Assembly: GCA_900552415.1 (NCBI GenBank)
Contig: USAD01000178.1
Span: forward strand, 1 to 5,985
Length of the DNA: 5,985 bases
Origin: an uncultured Parabacteroides sp.
GTDB taxonomy: Bacteria > Bacteroidota > Bacteroidia > Bacteroidales > Tannerellaceae
Direction: 5' to 3'
Shown here: in pieces, positions 5,911 to 5,985 of the stretch
Numbering within the stretch: position 1 is the first letter of the stretch
Layout: the number at the start of each line of letters is the position of its first letter
Translations under genes and position numbers: made by a program
Notes under the pieces: generated by a model
What the model was told of the DNA's origin: nothing
The model's database searches: none
What the model saw: the letters and a program-made list of their open reading frames with translations, nothing else

Positions 5911-5985
5911 AATCGAGTAGGAGGTAAACATTAATCATAGGTGTTTATCTCCTATTTTCATGTTCACCGACCTCTCACACCACCG
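5911..5985 (-). mobile_element. 3' end of a group II intron (domain VI and edge of domain V), partial
   Basis: Read on the minus strand, the window edge begins CGGTGGTGTGAGAGG (5985 to 5971), which matches the 3' half of the domain V helix and following linker in many bacterial group II introns as I recall them. Next comes a hairpin (5954-5918) in the place of domain VI, and then CCTACTCGATT ending at 5911, the typical 3' terminus of these elements. The A at 5918, seven bases before that end, is in the expected place for a branch point, although it is drawn as paired here. The reverse transcriptase gene and the 5' end lie beyond the right edge. The exact 3' splice point (5911 or 5912) is uncertain. 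The call rests on sequence memory, not a covariance search. Confidence 0.7.
5918..5958 (+). terminator. Rho-independent terminator-like hairpin after the peptidase gene
   Basis: TAGGAGGTAAACA (5918-5930) pairs with TGTTTATCTCCTA (5942-5954) over 13 positions with a single G-U wobble at 5924/5948, an 11-nt loop, and TTTT at 5955-5958. It begins eight bases after the stop codon. This fits an intrinsic terminator for the four-gene operon. The same bases are the antisense of the intron's domain VI, so the terminator is probably supplied by the intron. The opposite strand has an A-C mismatch at the wobble position and no T run after it, so strong termination is predicted in the + direction only. 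Confidence 0.65.

Noticed and set aside
1..5985. CRISPR array, tRNA or rRNA genes, toxin-antitoxin or defence system
   Set aside because: No regularly spaced repeats, cloverleaf, rRNA signature or effector motif was seen on either strand.

Overview
The window looks like a piece of a Bacteroidales chromosome, probably Parabacteroides-like; the genus is an inference from style, not a database match. The support is a perfect Bacteroidetes-type -7 box (TAnnTTTG) before the operon, no Shine-Dalgarno sequence before any of the four complete genes, an acidic stretch right after the lipidated cysteine of the lipoprotein, and an M23 peptidase with the long C-terminal region seen in Bacteroidales.

Layout. 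Bases 1-747 are the C-terminal half of a cytosolic M20-type aminoacyl-histidine dipeptidase (pepD) that runs in from the left edge. Bases 748-1098 are a 351-base intergenic region. It holds a perfect 14-bp inverted repeat 67 bp apart, a possible scrap of an acetyltransferase gene on the minus strand, a probable promoter, and a leader able to form two competing stem-loops. Bases 1099-5910 form one tight + strand cluster with gaps of 29, 40 and 21 bp: a surface lipoprotein with a beta-helix, a secreted endonuclease/exonuclease/phosphatase-family enzyme, a cytosolic histidine phosphatase, and a secreted M23 metallopeptidase. Bases 5911-5985 read on the minus strand as the 3' end of a group II intron (domain VI and the edge of domain V), abutting the peptidase stop codon. 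The same bases on the + strand form a hairpin with a T run that can end the operon transcript.

How the genes work together. Three of the four operon proteins carry export signals and one is a peptidoglycan-hydrolase type enzyme, so the cluster most likely serves the cell envelope. The histidine phosphatase is the only one predicted to stay in the cytoplasm. No shared pathway can be proven from sequence. I found no defence system, CRISPR array, tRNA or rRNA. The points most worth following up are the intron boundary and its double use as a terminator, and the inverted-repeat element at 775-869.
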